64,000 bases of DNA from Bacteroidota bacterium (GCA_016714005.1 JADJOA010000014.1:434001-498000); one strand, 5' to 3'; counted from the stretch's first letter, positions 48,818 through 59,096 are shown. Notes: generated by a model from the sequence alone, not told the origin. Translations and numbers: made by a program.

Positions 48818-49477
48818 TTAACTTGCGCTATTAAAAAGTTCTGTTTTAATCTTAATTGAAGATTTTACAAAAGCAACTGTGTAAATAAGCATCGCAAGAA
48901 TATTCAGGAGGTTGTGAACGAACCAATACTCATCTCTTATTTCGTCATTGGCTATGGTTCCAAATAAAATGTTGGTGCAAAAAACATAGATAAAAATTCC
49001 TGTAAGAAAATAAAAGTAGCTTTTTATATTTTGCTTGTTATCATATTCTGTTGATTTTAAAATAGTGAATGCCGATAAAAATGAAAGCATCATAGATGAA
49101 ACAAAATCAAAATACGCGTTTAAAGCAATAAGGTTGTAATTTTTAAGAACAAGAAAATGTGTTGCCAAATAAACTATCAGAATTGATAAAAAAAATTTGC
49201 CCGAATATTTATTTAAAAACGCATTGCCCAGTACTTTTGTAATAAACCATGTATAAAAAATTACTTCTGTCAGGCGGTAAATGTTTAACAGAATGTTGGT
49301 TGCATTACTTTCTATTAAAATACTTATTGAATCTACACAACCACCCAAAACAAGAAATGGTATAAATGATTTGGCTAAAGGAGTTAATTTGCTGAAACAA
49401 AGTAATCCTGCCGAAATGGGCAGGATTACTGAAAGTGCAGATGCGTAAACTATTAAATTTTCTTGTTGCTCGGTCAT
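48818..49477 (-). CDS. Uncharacterised seven-helix membrane protein
   Basis: The frame from the ATG at 49477 (MTEQQENLIVYASAL; a longer in-frame start at 49486 exists) gives 219 residues with about seven hydrophobic helices separated by short loops. Conserved-looking motifs include a central IYRLTEVIFYTWFI and an NLLNILAMLIYT at the last helix. I do not recognise the family; similar small membrane proteins occur in Bacteroidota. It follows the lipoprotein gene by 12 bases, so it is probably in the same operon. Sensing or transport roles are possible. Confidence 0.7.
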   Translation of the reverse strand: MTEQQENLIVYASALSVILPISAGLLCFSKLTPLAKSFIPFLVLGGCVDSISILIESNATNILLNIYRLTEVIFYTWFITKVLGNAFLNKYSGKFFLSILIVYLATHFLVLKNYNLIALNAYFDFVSSMMLSFLSAFTILKSTEYDNKQNIKSYFYFLTGIFIYVFCTNILFGTIANDEIRDEYWFVHNLLNILAMLIYTVAFVKSSIKIKTELFNSAS

Positions 49478-49489
49478 AAACTGCAAGCG

Positions 49490-50396
49490 TTAAGGTTTGG
49501 GGCGTGAGGTTTCGCGGATGCGGGTTTCACCTCCATCAAATGGTTTCGTTAAATAATTATAATATTGATGAGCACCTCTTTCATACACTCCAATTATATA
49601 AATTCTAATTCTATGAACACTGTCATCACTTGTATCATAACCAAAGTAATAGCGGAAAGTATTGGTACCTATTTCCGGAACGAATAAAATCAACAACCGG
49701 AGTTTTTGAAAAATAGGCGTATTCACAAGGGTAATTTTCTTTAAGCCAGCTAGTAGAGTTAAACTGTTGTGAGTAAATATTAACCTCTTCAATTGGCAAA
49801 GTGGTTACTTCCAATGAATTGAGTACGTGATAGTTTTTTAGGTGATTTTTAACGTCACCCTGGCTTGTGCCAACAGCAGTCATTGGAATATAGTTATCGG
49901 TAGAAGATACTATTAATCTCTCTTCACTTGATGTAGTAGGGGTATATGTACCGGATGTATCACTGTCAGGAACACATTGTCCAGCACTGTCAAGGGCAAG
50001 AAATAAATATCCTTTATCGTAACACAAATGAAATTTTAGAACATCCCAGGGCTCTACCAAGTTTTTTACATCTGTTGTTTTGTTGGTTATATCCCTTAGT
50101 ATAAGGGTGCCACCTATGTTGTTAATTTTTCTGCTATATACTTTCCTGAACTTATCAATTTCAAGCCATGCGCTGCCTTCTGTAGCTATGTGCCTATCTC
50201 CGGGTTTGCAGTATTCGCAATCAAGGTCTAAAGCGACTGTGGCTGCACCAGCGCCTCCTGTACCTTTACCCAATGCTTGTTTAGACTGAGCAGTATTAGT
50301 ATCAGAATCTGCGGGGGGTTGTGTTTTTTCGTTTGCAGTTTGGTTGCAAGAGCAAATGATTGCTGCCGCTAAAATTATATGGATTAGTTTTTTCAT
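49490..50396 (-). CDS. Lipoprotein of unknown function, one frameshift
   Basis: The N-terminus has a signal peptide and lipobox (LAAAIICSC). The frame 49635-50396 goes out of phase near 49683; a one-base change joins KTPVVDFIRS to EIGTNTFRYYFGYD and ends at 49490 with ETRIRETSRPKP. The corrected protein has about 302 residues. A DLDCEYCKPGD motif near residue 57 and a repeated beta-strand pattern are seen. It should be anchored in a membrane. No family is recognised; it lies in a run with a membrane protein downstream and a barrel-like protein upstream. Confidence 0.7.
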
Positions 50397-50477
50397 TATT
50401 AATAGTTTTAGATTGTTTGATTGAATGAGTGGGTTGCGAGGGTAAATATAAATTTAGGTGCGGTTAAAAAAAATCTT

Positions 50478-51228
50478 TTAATTGGCATTTGCAGGAGGTG
50501 TAAATTTAAATCCAATACTCCAGGGGGTGTATTGTATTTTATGCTGGGTGCTTAAAAAAACGCCTGATATATCTATACCAAACTGGCTGTTAAATACTAC
50601 GCCAAAGCTTCCTTTAAGGACAGAGAAATCTCTAAATTGGAAATTGTTGTAAAATTTAGGGTTGCCAAAAAATGTATGAGAATGGGAACTGTGCATAAAA
50701 CATCCATTTTTTATCATCGGTGCTAATGTCAAATGCTGCATTGCCGCCAATGGAATTGCTTATATTGTATTGGTTGGCATTGGTTTCTTCGGGAATTACA
50801 TCGGATGCAAACTGGTTTATGAAATTAAAAGTGAAGTGTATGAAATCCTCGCTGTTTGAATAATAGTAGATTGGTGTGGAAATACGAAATGCAAGTTGGC
50901 CACCATTCTTTACTAATTTTTGTAAATCATTTTGTGTTACTTCGGTTTCAGTTGTGTCAGTATTTTCCTCATTATTGGCGGCATCGTTAATATTGGCGGC
51001 AAGTGATAGTCTGAATGTTTTAATAAATCCATTGCCCAACTCAGAAGTAAAACTGGTAATGCCTGCTGCCCGATTAAGTTCTAATGCCTGGAGGGTGGCA
51101 AAATCGGTGCGGCCGTAATAGTATTTGTTAAAGATGGATGCCAGTTTTTTTCTTTTTTTGAAAAAGCTTAAGGCTACCGGGTAGAATGAGCGTTGCGAGC
51201 TTACGTTGAAACTAATATCGTTGCTCAT
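50478..51228 (-). CDS. Beta-strand-rich protein, probably outer-membrane barrel part, one frameshift
   Basis: The frame starts at an ATG at 51228 and has no signal peptide, which is odd for a barrel. It alternates beta strands and turns (IYYYSNSEDFIHFTFNFIN, WMFYAQFPFSYIF) and after a frame change near 50690 ends IQYTPWSIGFKFTPPANAN, a barrel-like end. If one C is removed from CCC near 51240, the frame reads straight from the upstream gene (QLENQADSMSNDISFN), so both are likely one protein of about 440 residues with an N-terminal signal. If not, it is a separate gene. Confidence 0.65.
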
Positions 51229-51229
51229 G

Positions 51230-51796
51230 CTATCGGCTTGGGTTTTCTAATTGAGTTTGCATAGCTTTAAATTCATCGCGCTTTTTTGCAAAACTGTTTA
51301 TGCGTTCTTTTACTGAATCGGTGGTTACATCTTTTTTTACGTTAATTGAATCTATGGTATCAACATTGTTTTTATATAATTTATTAATTGCGTCTATTTC
51401 TTGTAGTTTTTGCTGGTAAGGTTGCCGTTTGCTATCATCTATAGATGGTGTAATAAATGTTCTTAATCTTTTTTTCTTGTACAGGTATATGGTTTGGTTA
51501 TCTAAAAAATATAAGGTGTCTTCCAATTTTTTCATTACCAGGTTGGCTGCCTGTATGGAGTTGAAAATATTTTTGTCATCAGACTCATTGGTGGCAAATT
51601 TATGCTTGTAAACTTTTGCAGTTTTTAGTACTGAGTCGTTTTTATTTACCAGTTCATTTTGTGAATTGTATCTCTGCCTTTCAAAAACCGGTTTAATAAT
51701 GTCAGATTTTTGATATTTAGGTATAGGCATTATTTGAGCATTTAATTTGGAGCATAAAATGACTGCCATTAAAATGAGTAATATTATTTTTTTCAT
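51230..51796 (-). CDS. Exported coiled-coil-like protein, probably N-terminal part of the barrel protein
   Basis: A 188-residue frame with a signal peptide (IILLILMAVILCSKLNA) and then mostly helical, charged sequence (LQEIDAINKLYKNNVDTIDS, KERINSFAKKRDEFKAMQTQ) suited to a coiled coil. Its TAG stop is one base before the next start, and a one-base correction in CCC would fuse the two. I think this is one protein with a periplasmic coiled-coil region followed by a barrel. The function is unknown; the layout recalls proteins that link the outer membrane to cytoplasmic or periplasmic partners. Confidence 0.65.
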   Translation of the reverse strand: MKKIILLILMAVILCSKLNAQIMPIPKYQKSDIIKPVFERQRYNSQNELVNKNDSVLKTAKVYKHKFATNESDDKNIFNSIQAANLVMKKLEDTLYFLDNQTIYLYKKKRLRTFITPSIDDSKRQPYQQKLQEIDAINKLYKNNVDTIDSINVKKDVTTDSVKERINSFAKKRDEFKAMQTQLENPSR

Positions 51797-51978
51797 TTTC
51801 TTTAATTTTTAAATTACGCCTACTCTCTTTTTACATTGCGGCATTTCGGCTGCCTCCGCATTTTTAATGAGAATGGTTAGTGTTGTGTGTTTTTTGTTAT
51901 TTAATACCTGGTAATTTTTCCAATAAAACCTGTGAGTAGAGCCTGCGCACAACGCCACCCTGCTACCCTATAGGTTGG

Positions 51979-52596
51979 TTACCCGCCAAACGTTACCTCC
52001 ACCACATCGCTTTGCTGACCAATTTGTTCATCATCCAATACGCCTATTGCCATGTACTCGCGGGTTTCGGGGGTGTTGGGGGTGGTTAGGGGGCGGGTGT
52101 CGTTGTAAGGGCTGGCGGTGTCGCGGGCAAGAAAGGCCCAGTTGGCTGCGCCTTTTAGTCTTGTGTAAATGTTTACGCCATCGCTCTTGCCTTTTAAAAA
52201 CTCTATGTTTACATAGCCTGGGAAGGTGCGTGCCTTTAGTGTGGTTTTAAAGGTGGCGGGGTCAAACGGCTGCTCGCTGCCTACTATGCCCAGGTCTTCG
52301 CCAATGGCTTCGGTGTAGGCTACGGTGCTTTTCATGTTTTTAATGCTCAGGCGCATGTCGCTAAGGGTACTTGCTTTAAGGGTGTTTTTGGCGTTGGTTA
52401 CCTCTTGTGCATCGCGCTTGCTTTCTTCGGCTTTGGTAATAGAGTCAGATAAATCTGAACAAAGGTTTTGCAGGTTGGTAACCTGGGCTGCGGTAAGTCC
52501 CAAAACAGGGCCTTGGGTGGCTATTTTGGTGTTAAAGTTTTGGAGCCATAGTAGTAGTTCGGGCTCGCGGTCGGGGATGTAATAGTTTTTTGGCAT
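51979..52596 (-). CDS. Uncharacterised two-domain protein
   Basis: A 205-residue protein beginning MPKNYYIPDREPELLLWLQN. The first 110 residues are helical (LTAAQVTNLQNLCSDLSDS, a run of K/E with heptads). The rest is beta-rich and looks like a fibronectin-type fold (FPGYVNIEFLKGKSDGVNIYTRLKG). It has no signal peptide. Related proteins occur in Bacteroidota near repeat regions but no function is known to me. It lies just downstream of the heptad-repeat gene on the same strand, with about 50 bases between. Confidence 0.7.
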   Translation of the reverse strand: MPKNYYIPDREPELLLWLQNFNTKIATQGPVLGLTAAQVTNLQNLCSDLSDSITKAEESKRDAQEVTNAKNTLKASTLSDMRLSIKNMKSTVAYTEAIGEDLGIVGSEQPFDPATFKTTLKARTFPGYVNIEFLKGKSDGVNIYTRLKGAANWAFLARDTASPYNDTRPLTTPNTPETREYMAIGVLDDEQIGQQSDVVEVTFGG

Positions 52597-52647
52597 TTTT
52601 TAAGGGGTTTTTAGTGTGAAATTTATAAAGTGTTGATATTTAATATT

Positions 52648-52927
52648 TTACATTCCATCTGGGCTTGCCAATTTCATTTTGGCATCTGCCAAAACCATTT
52701 CAGGGTCTGCTAATTTCATTTTGGCAACTGCCAAAATCAATTTATGGTCTGCCAAAATCATTATAGGGCTTGCCAGTTTCATTTTGGCAAGTGCTAAAAT
52801 CATTTCATGGTCTGCCAATTGGGTTTTGGCAGATGCCAAAATGATTTTGTCAATTGCCATTACCACGCTGGCAATTGACAGCAGCATATAATGGCTTGCC
52901 AATTTTATTTCTACCTTCCTGCATCAT
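52648..52927 (-). CDS. Small heptad-repeat protein from the 21-bp array, start frameshifted
   Basis: The frame reads a series of 7-residue units: ADHEMIL, ALAKMKL, ASPIMIL, ADHKLIL, AVAKMKL, ADPEMVL, ADAKMKL, ending ASPDGM. The pattern A-x-x-x-M/I/L-x-L suggests an amphipathic coil or helix with hydrophobic faces. The best start is the ATG at 52927 (MMQEGRN), which needs one base less in the A-run at about 52903-52906; otherwise a TTG at 52902 is used. The opposite strand is also open over most of the array, so coding is likely but not certain. It lies just before the two-domain gene. Confidence 0.5.
52661..52912. repeat. Twelve tandem 21-bp units
   Basis: The stretch can be cut into exactly twelve 21-base units, all the same length, with a core TTGCCAATTTCATTTTGGC and alternating sub-types every 42 bases. 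Many units contain the inverted pair TTTTGGCA and TGCCAAAA. It is too short and too similar to be a CRISPR array, which has unique spacers, and the unit is an exact multiple of three. It overlaps the small heptad-repeat frame. Confidence 0.85.
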
Positions 52928-53311
52928 TTTTTTATTTAATGACTCAAACATATCCCCGCACCCACCCCTCCATCAAGCCAAAGTTTGAGTTTGGCGGGTT
53001 TGGGTTTGAATTTGGCGGTTTTTGGCGGGAGAAGAGAGAAAAGCAACACAGGGGCGCAGAAAAACAGAGTAGCACAGGGAAGGAATAGAAGAAAATTGCC
53101 ATATTACCCCTGGCCCCTAAAGGGGAACCAGGCAATGAAACAGCAGTAAGAAGCAAAAGCAGGTTCCACCCACTTTAGGGAGAGTAAAAGGAGGTAAATA
53201 AAGGCACTTATACAATCCTTTTATTGCTCTTTAGGAGGGTTAAAGCTCAGGGGTTATTAAAAAATCTCTGTGCTGCTCTGTTTCTCTGCGCCCCTGTGTT
53301 GCTTTTAAAAA
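52928..53311. other. Intergenic stretch with short G-rich repeats and a long inverted repeat
   Basis: This 384-base stretch between the heptad-repeat gene and the TPR gene holds no convincing gene. It carries short repeats of TTTGGCGG type near 52990-53030 and one palindromic CCCCTAAAGGGG near 53116. A 41-base imperfect inverted repeat, arms 53040-53080 and 53265-53305, encloses most of it. Confidence 0.6.
53040..53305. repeat. Imperfect 41-bp inverted repeats 184 bases apart
   Basis: The arm at 53040-53080 and the arm at 53265-53305 are reverse complements with only a few mismatches; the shared core includes AAAGCAACACAGGGGCGCAG. The right arm lies just before the TPR gene stop at 53312. 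No transposase lies in the 184 bases between them. They may be two copies of one dispersed Bacteroidota palindrome, or a non-autonomous element. Confidence 0.75.
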
Positions 53312-55078
53312 TTATTTTTTTGATTGCGCTAATGCCTCACGGGCGGAGGCAAGACTATTTGCGGTAATATCAATATAGGGATGCCCATTGGGATGGAATT
53401 TGTGCAGAATAGTAAGCGCCTTGTTATAATAGTCTATAGCTTTATCGTATTCGCCTTTGTCATCATAAGCTGCACCAAGGTTGTTGTATGCAGTTGCAAG
53501 ATCAGGATGATTATCGCCAACATATTTTTTATCAATAACAATCGCCATGTTGTAATAGTCAATGGCTTTGTCGAATTCACCTTTTTTATAGTAACATGCA
53601 CCGAAGTTGTTGTAACGAGTAGCAATTTTAGGATGCTCTTCGCCATAATATTTTATATCAATAGCAAGCGCCTTGTTGTAATAATCTATGGCTTTATCGT
53701 ATACGCCTTTGTTATTATAAGCTAAACCGAGGTTGTTATAACGGATGGCAATATTGGGATGCTCTTCGCCAAAATATTTTCTATCAATGACAAGCGCCTT
53801 GTTATAATGGTCTATTGCTTTGTCGTATTCGCCTTTAGCATAAGCTGAACCGAGGTTGGTGTACAAGGTAGATATATTAGGATGATGTTCTCCAAAATAT
53901 TTTTTACCAATTTCATAAGCTTTTGTAATATAGTATATGGCTCTGTCGTATTCGCCTTTGATACCATATACATCACCGAGGTTGTTGTAACGGATGGCAA
54001 TTTTAGAATGCTCTTCACCATGATATTTTTTATCAATTTCAATCGCCTTATTGTAATAGCTAATGGCTTTGTCGTATTCGCCTTTGTTACAGAAAGCTTC
54101 ACCTAGGTTGTTGTATTTGGTGCTAATATCTGGATGTTCTTCGCCAAGGTATTTTTTATCAATAACCAAAGCGTTATTGTAAAACTCTATGGCTTTGTCG
54201 TATTCGCCTTTATTACCGTAAGCTATTCCGAGGTTGTTACGAATTGTTCCTTCCCATTCACAATTGCTTTCAGTTAAATTAGCAAGGGCATTGTTCAAGT
54301 TATGTAGTGCCTCATTATAATGCCCCATTGTTATTAGGAAATTTCCATGCTCATTAAGGTAGAGTGCATTTTGCGGTTGCAGGTTTACAGCATTGCGGTA
54401 ATGTTTAAGGGCATCAGCATAACGCAGTTCCTTTTCATCTAATCCTGCCAATTGAAAATAAGATTTAGCTGCTTCTGCTTTTTTTGCGTTGACAATAACT
54501 TCTGCCGTATCTGCCAAACCGGTATCTTCTTTGGCTGCTCTTAATAACAGTGAGCGGGCATTGGCAGTATCGCCACGTTTTAAAGATTATGCCGCTGCGG
54601 CTTTAAGCGGGTCGTTGGCAGCATCAAGTGTTAGTTGCTCCTGTATGCCTTTTGTTTTTGCAATTACATCATTGCGTAATTGTTCGTTTTCTGAAATTAA
54701 CACCGCTAACTGGTTTCGTAATGCATCTATTTCAGTGTTTAGTTGTTTCAGTTTTCCGGCATCGGGTTTTTCACTGTATGTTTCATTAAACTTTTGCGCT
54801 TCAAGTTCTTTTATCTTGCTTTCTAAAATTTCGTTTTTTTTAACCGCATCGGTATATAGGTTTTGCATGGCGGTAGTCATTCCTTCCGGTTCGGGTTTTT
54901 GTTTTCGGTGTTTAATTACCCAAACTATTGCCGTAACAATAGCAGCAAATATTGTAAACAACAAAGGCCATAGCCATGCTCTCTCCTCCAATAAAAATTT
55001 AATTATTGGATTGCTTGGGGTATCGGTTACCGCTTGCAGCAGCAATAACGGAATATATAAATGGCAGTAAATTTTCAT
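53312..55078 (-). CDS. Kinesin light chain-like TPR protein with N-terminal membrane helix, one in-frame stop
   Basis: Two frames in one phase (54587-55078 and 53312-54517) are separated only by a TAA at 54587-54589 and about 22 sense codons, so I join them: about 588 residues. The N-terminus has a signal/anchor, a TM helix at 32-53 (WLWPLLFTIFAAIVTAIVWV), and a coiled-coil (residues 70-150) with charged heptads. Then come an irregular TPR and seven regular units of 42 residues with the consensus NNLGxAYxxKGEYDKAIDYYNKAL, as in TPR_12 of kinesin light chain. These 126-base DNA repeats are very similar, hinting at recent duplication. TPRs bind peptides, so it is a scaffold, probably at the membrane. 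Confidence 0.85.
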
Positions 55079-55304
55079 AGCTCTAAATTTAACGAGGCTA
55101 CATTGGTTTTAAAATTTCAAGTGGCGTAAATGTAAAAACAAATAGAATTTGAAATGGCAATACTCCCCCCTCAAAAAAATTCAACTCGCATTATTACTTT
55201 AGTGGCCACCAATCACACATATAACCAATGTTTGTAATTATTCCTGGTTTTACTTCCGATAGGGTAATACTTCAAATCAGAGTCAGCCACAACTTTTTAT
55301 TCAA

Positions 55305-55887
55305 ATGAAACTCTCTTTAGATTTAAAATACGATACACCACCTGAATGGACTGCAACAGTTATGAATGATTTTAATTCGTTTTTGCAGGACCATGCCGAT
55401 TGCGAAAGAAAAGCATCGGCTATGGCAATGAGTTTAGTGTATAAATGCCCCGACAAAACAAAAATTATTCCTTGGCTTGTAGAAACAGCATTAGAAGAAA
55501 TGGAGCACTTTAAGCAGGTGTACGATATTATGCACGAGCGCGGTATTGCATTAAAATCAAATGCCGAAAAAGATCCTTATGTGGAACCTCTGCTAAAATT
55601 GTTGCGCACCCTCGCACCAGCGCTTACTCGACCGCTTTTTACTCGGTTCAATAATTGAATGCCGCGGTACAGAAAGATTCAGGCTTGTGGAAGAAGCGCT
55701 GGAAGATGCAGCCCTCAAACGCTTTTATAAAATACTGTGGGCAAGCGAAGCCAAACATGGAAACATTTTTGTGAAAATGGCATTGGAATATTATAATAAA
55801 GACGAGGTGTATAAACGCTTAGAGCAGCTTACAGAAGAAGAAGCTAAGATATGTGCATCGCTTCCTCACCGCGCTGCACTGCATTAA
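55305..55887 (+). CDS. miaE: tRNA-(ms2io6A)-hydroxylase family protein, one frameshift
   Basis: Frames 55305-55658 and 55687-55887 form one gene; the frame changes near 55600-55640, and the other phase reads LLDRFLLGSIIECRGTERFRL before meeting the second part. The corrected protein of about 193 residues has the diiron ferritin-like motifs EEMEHFKQV and SEAKHGNIF and the DHADCERKASAMAMSLV helix of MiaE. It hydroxylates the isopentenyl group at tRNA position 37. The length fits the family. It stands alone, upstream of a DUF2461 gene. Confidence 0.85.
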
Positions 55888-55953
55888 GTTTAATTGGTCA
55901 ATAATAAATCAGAGTACAATTTTTATTTTTGTTAATCGCTAAAACAAAATAAA

Positions 55954-56613
55954 ATGTTGCAACCCTCCACTTTATCCTTTATAAAAGACATTAAAAAAAA
56001 CAACAACCGCGATTGGTTTGAAAAAAACAAACCGCGATACGAAAACGCTAAAACCGACTTTGAAAGTTTTGTTGCCGGAATACTTAATCAATTTGTAAAA
56101 ATAAATCCCAAACTAAAAGGATTAGAAGCACGTAAATGCACTTTTAGAATTTACCGCGATGTGCGTTTTTCAAAAAATAAGGACCCATACAAAACCAACA
56201 TGGGTGCATCCATTAACGAGGGTGGAAAGAAAATGGAAATGGCAGGAGTTTATGTACATATTGAACCGGGTGGTAATTCATTTATTGCAGGTGGCAGGTA
56301 TATGCCAATGCCTCCTGAGTTAAAAGCCATACGGCAGGAAATTCAATACAATACCAAAGCGTTTAAAAAAATAATCAGCGAAAAAAATTTTAAAAAATAT
56401 TTTGGAGGATTAGAAGAAATTAAACTCAAAACAAACCCGAAAGGATTTGATAAAGACTTTGCCGATATTGAACTTTTAAAATACACAAGCTACATTGCCA
56501 CAAGAAAACTGGATGACAAAACCATTGCATCAAAAAATTTTGTGAAAGAACTTACAGCTTCTTACAAGGCAATGATGCCGTTGATAAAGTTTTTGAACGA
56601 GGCTGTGAGATAG
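55954..56613 (+). CDS. DUF2461 family protein
   Basis: A 219-residue protein that starts with the family hallmark FIKDIKKNNNRDWFEKNKPR, then RIYRDVRFSKNKDPYKTNMG and a YVHIEPGGNSFIAGGRYMPM core, ending near residue 219 with AMMPLIKFLNEAV. This family is widespread in Bacteroidota and actinobacteria with no confirmed function. It is a single gene, 66 bases after miaE. A TATTTTTG at 55924-55931 matches the -7 box. Confidence 0.9.
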   Translation: MLQPSTLSFIKDIKKNNNRDWFEKNKPRYENAKTDFESFVAGILNQFVKINPKLKGLEARKCTFRIYRDVRFSKNKDPYKTNMGASINEGGKKMEMAGVYVHIEPGGNSFIAGGRYMPMPPELKAIRQEIQYNTKAFKKIISEKNFKKYFGGLEEIKLKTNPKGFDKDFADIELLKYTSYIATRKLDDKTIASKNFVKELTASYKAMMPLIKFLNEAVR

Positions 56614-56691
56614 TTTTCAAGCATAGTGTTTTCCAGTTAAAAAAGGTTAAACCAATTTAGCTCACTAAGCATTATTTTATTTTTGTTTCGC

Positions 56692-58351
56692 ATGAGCAGA
56701 ACCAGGCTTTTTGTTATTGCTGCATTAATGAGCGTGGCGCTTGTAGGTATTATTTACATGCAGGTAAACTGGATTGTGCACGATTACGAAGTTATTCAAG
56801 AGCAGTTTAATACCCGTGTAAACGAGGCATTGCATAATGTTGCCGACAGACTTGAAACAAAGGAAGCATACAGCATAATCAGCAACAGGCTTGTAACCAT
56901 TAATAACGATTCGGTTTTTTCCGTTTTCAGAAACAAAGAAAGTTTAACTGAGTTTCCTGAGGAGCCGCCTGAACCTCCTTTGCCACCCAAAATTAGTTCT
57001 ATGTCGTCACCTCTTTATCCGCCCGATTACCCCGATCCGTTAGATGATGAAAGCTTTGATGAGATAAAAATGGAAGTAAGAAATGTGGGTGGAAGAAAAA
57101 TTATTTTACGGCACAACAACAATGTAATTACCATTGATAAATCTTCTAACGCAATTATTGCACAAACAGAAAAATTAGAACAAAAAAAACTATTACTGCA
57201 AAAACAACGCGAAAAGATTGACAGCAAACTCAAAAAATTTCAATCGGTAATGAACGAAGTTGCCATAGAATTTGCAACCGATGACAGAACCCTGCAGCAA
57301 CGCGTAAACCAAAAACAACTTGACAGTTTAATTCGTCACGAATTAAACAACAAAGGAATTAACATTGAATACGACTATGGGGTGAGTGACGATCACTTTA
57401 GTACACTTGCTTATGCTAATAGAGGAAAGGATGTAAAAGCACTGAGCCAAAGCCATCATATTGTTGACCTATTTCCCAATGATGTTTTTTCTCAGCCTGT
57501 ATTTTTATCTGTGATATTTCCGCAAGATGTAAAATATTTTCTTTCGGGCATGTGGCCCATGTTGCTTAGCTCATCGGCTTTTTCACTAATTATTGTTTTA
57601 GGACTGGCTTATACCATACATGTTATTTTGCGTCAAAAAAAATTGGGTGAAATAAAAAATGATTTCATTAACAACATGACGCATGAGTTCAAAACACCTA
57701 TTGCAACCATATCACTTGCTAGTGATGCCGTAGCCAACCGAAAATTTATGAGAATAAGGACAGCGTTGCACGATACATGGGCATTATAAAAGAAGAGAAT
57801 GCGCGCATGCACAAACATGTGTAGAAACCATTCTGCAAATGGCGCTGCTGGATAAAAAGAATTTTAACATCAAGAGTGAAAGAATTTTGATTAACGAATT
57901 AGTTGCAAAAGCGGTTGAACAAATACGTTTACAAGTTGAAAACAAAGAAGGAAAGATTGAATTTGCACCTGCTGATACTGTTGGAGAAATTACCGGTGAT
58001 TATGCCTTGCTTTTGAACGCTGTGCTTAATCTTTTAGACAATGCCAATAAATACACACCGGAGAAACCCGAAATAATTGTAACTACACAACTCTTGTTAA
58101 ATGCGGTGCATATTTCCGTAAAAGACAACGGCATTGGCATGAGTAAAGATGCAAAAAAATATTTTGAAAAATTTTACCGTGCCACAAGCGGCAATGTGCA
58201 CGATGTAAAAGGGTTTGGCCTTGGATTGAGTTTTGTAAAAGCTATAGCACTTGCGCACAAGGGCGATGTAAGAGTAACTGAAAGCACACCCGGCAAAGGC
58301 ACCACTATTCAATTAATTATTCCAGTCTCTAGTTCAAATTCACAATCATAA
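56692..58351 (+). CDS. Sensor histidine kinase, frameshifted
   Basis: I start at the ATG at 56692 (MSRTRLFVIAALMSVAL); a TTG nine bases upstream is unlikely. Two helices (residues about 5-25 and 285-310) flank a periplasmic sensor with a coiled coil. The kinase core begins NDFINNMTHEFKTPIATIS, with the phosphoacceptor His in the H-box. The frame is lost near 57740 and restored after about 57820; the second part carries N-box LNLLDNANKYT, G1 VKDNGIGM and G2 GFGLGLSFVKAI. It should phosphorylate the regulator 12 bases downstream. The signal is unknown. Confidence 0.9.
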
Positions 58352-58363
58352 ACAAAAAGAAAA

Positions 58364-59081
58364 ATGACATTACTTACAGGAAAATCAAAAATTTTAATTG
58401 CTGAGGACGACACCAATTTTGGAATGGTGTTAAAGGATTATTTAAACATGCAGGATTTTGATGTGCATCTATACCGCGATGGTGCCGAGGCACTAAAACA
58501 TTTCGAAAAAGGGAAATTTGACCTTTGCATTTTTGATGTAATGATGCCTGTAATGGACGGCTTTACACTTGCCGAAAAAATAAAAGACAAAGACAAAAAC
58601 ATTCCTTTAATTTTTCTTACCGCCAAATCCATGAAGGTAGATATGATTAAGGGATTTAAAATTGGTGCTGATGATTACATCACCAAACCATTTGACTCTG
58701 AAATTCTTTTACTCAAGATTAAAGCGCTGCTTAACCGTAGCGAGACCATTACACAGAAATTAAACGAACAGCATATTTTTTAAAATTGGCAAGTTTACTT
58801 TCAATTCTAAACTTCGCACAATTAATGGTTTTAATAAAGAACAAAAACTTTCCCCCAAAGAAGCTTCTCTTCTTGCCTTGTTGTGTGTTTATTTGAATTA
58901 TATCCTCACTCGCGAAATTGCGTTACGCAAAATTTGGGATTATGATAATTACTTTACCGCACGCAGCATGGATGTGTTTATTACTAAACTGCGCAAGTAT
59001 TTAAAAGAAGATGACAACGTTGAATTAATGAACGTGCATGGTAACGGCTACAGGCTGGTAGTAAAAGATCAGTTGCAATAA
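58364..59081 (+). CDS. OmpR/PhoB-type response regulator, one frameshift
   Basis: The receiver domain (residues 1-125) has the acidic pair EDD at 14-16, phosphoacceptor D58 in FDVMMPVMDG, T86 and K108 (DYITKPF). A T6 run near 58777 contains one extra base; deleting it joins LNEQHIF to KIGKFTFNSKLRTI and then the winged-helix output domain (LSPKEASLLALLC, RSMDVFITKLRKYLKEDDN, VHGNGYRLV). The corrected length is about 238 residues. It should bind DNA when phosphorylated by the kinase just upstream. Target genes are not visible. Confidence 0.92.
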
Positions 59082-59096
59082 AAAATCACTGTTTTT

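Noticed and set aside
52679..52891. Plus-strand repeat frame over the 21-bp array
   Set aside because: Open only because the units contain inverted pairs; the minus frame has a better start and the neighbour gene is on the minus strand. Kept as uncertain rather than annotated.
52661..52912. CRISPR array
   Set aside because: Units are 21 bases, contiguous and without unique spacers, and no cas gene is near. It is a coding-type tandem repeat.
54489..55070. Open frame of 193 residues on the plus strand
   Set aside because: It is antisense to the N-terminal part of the TPR protein, with a biased composition typical of a shadow frame.
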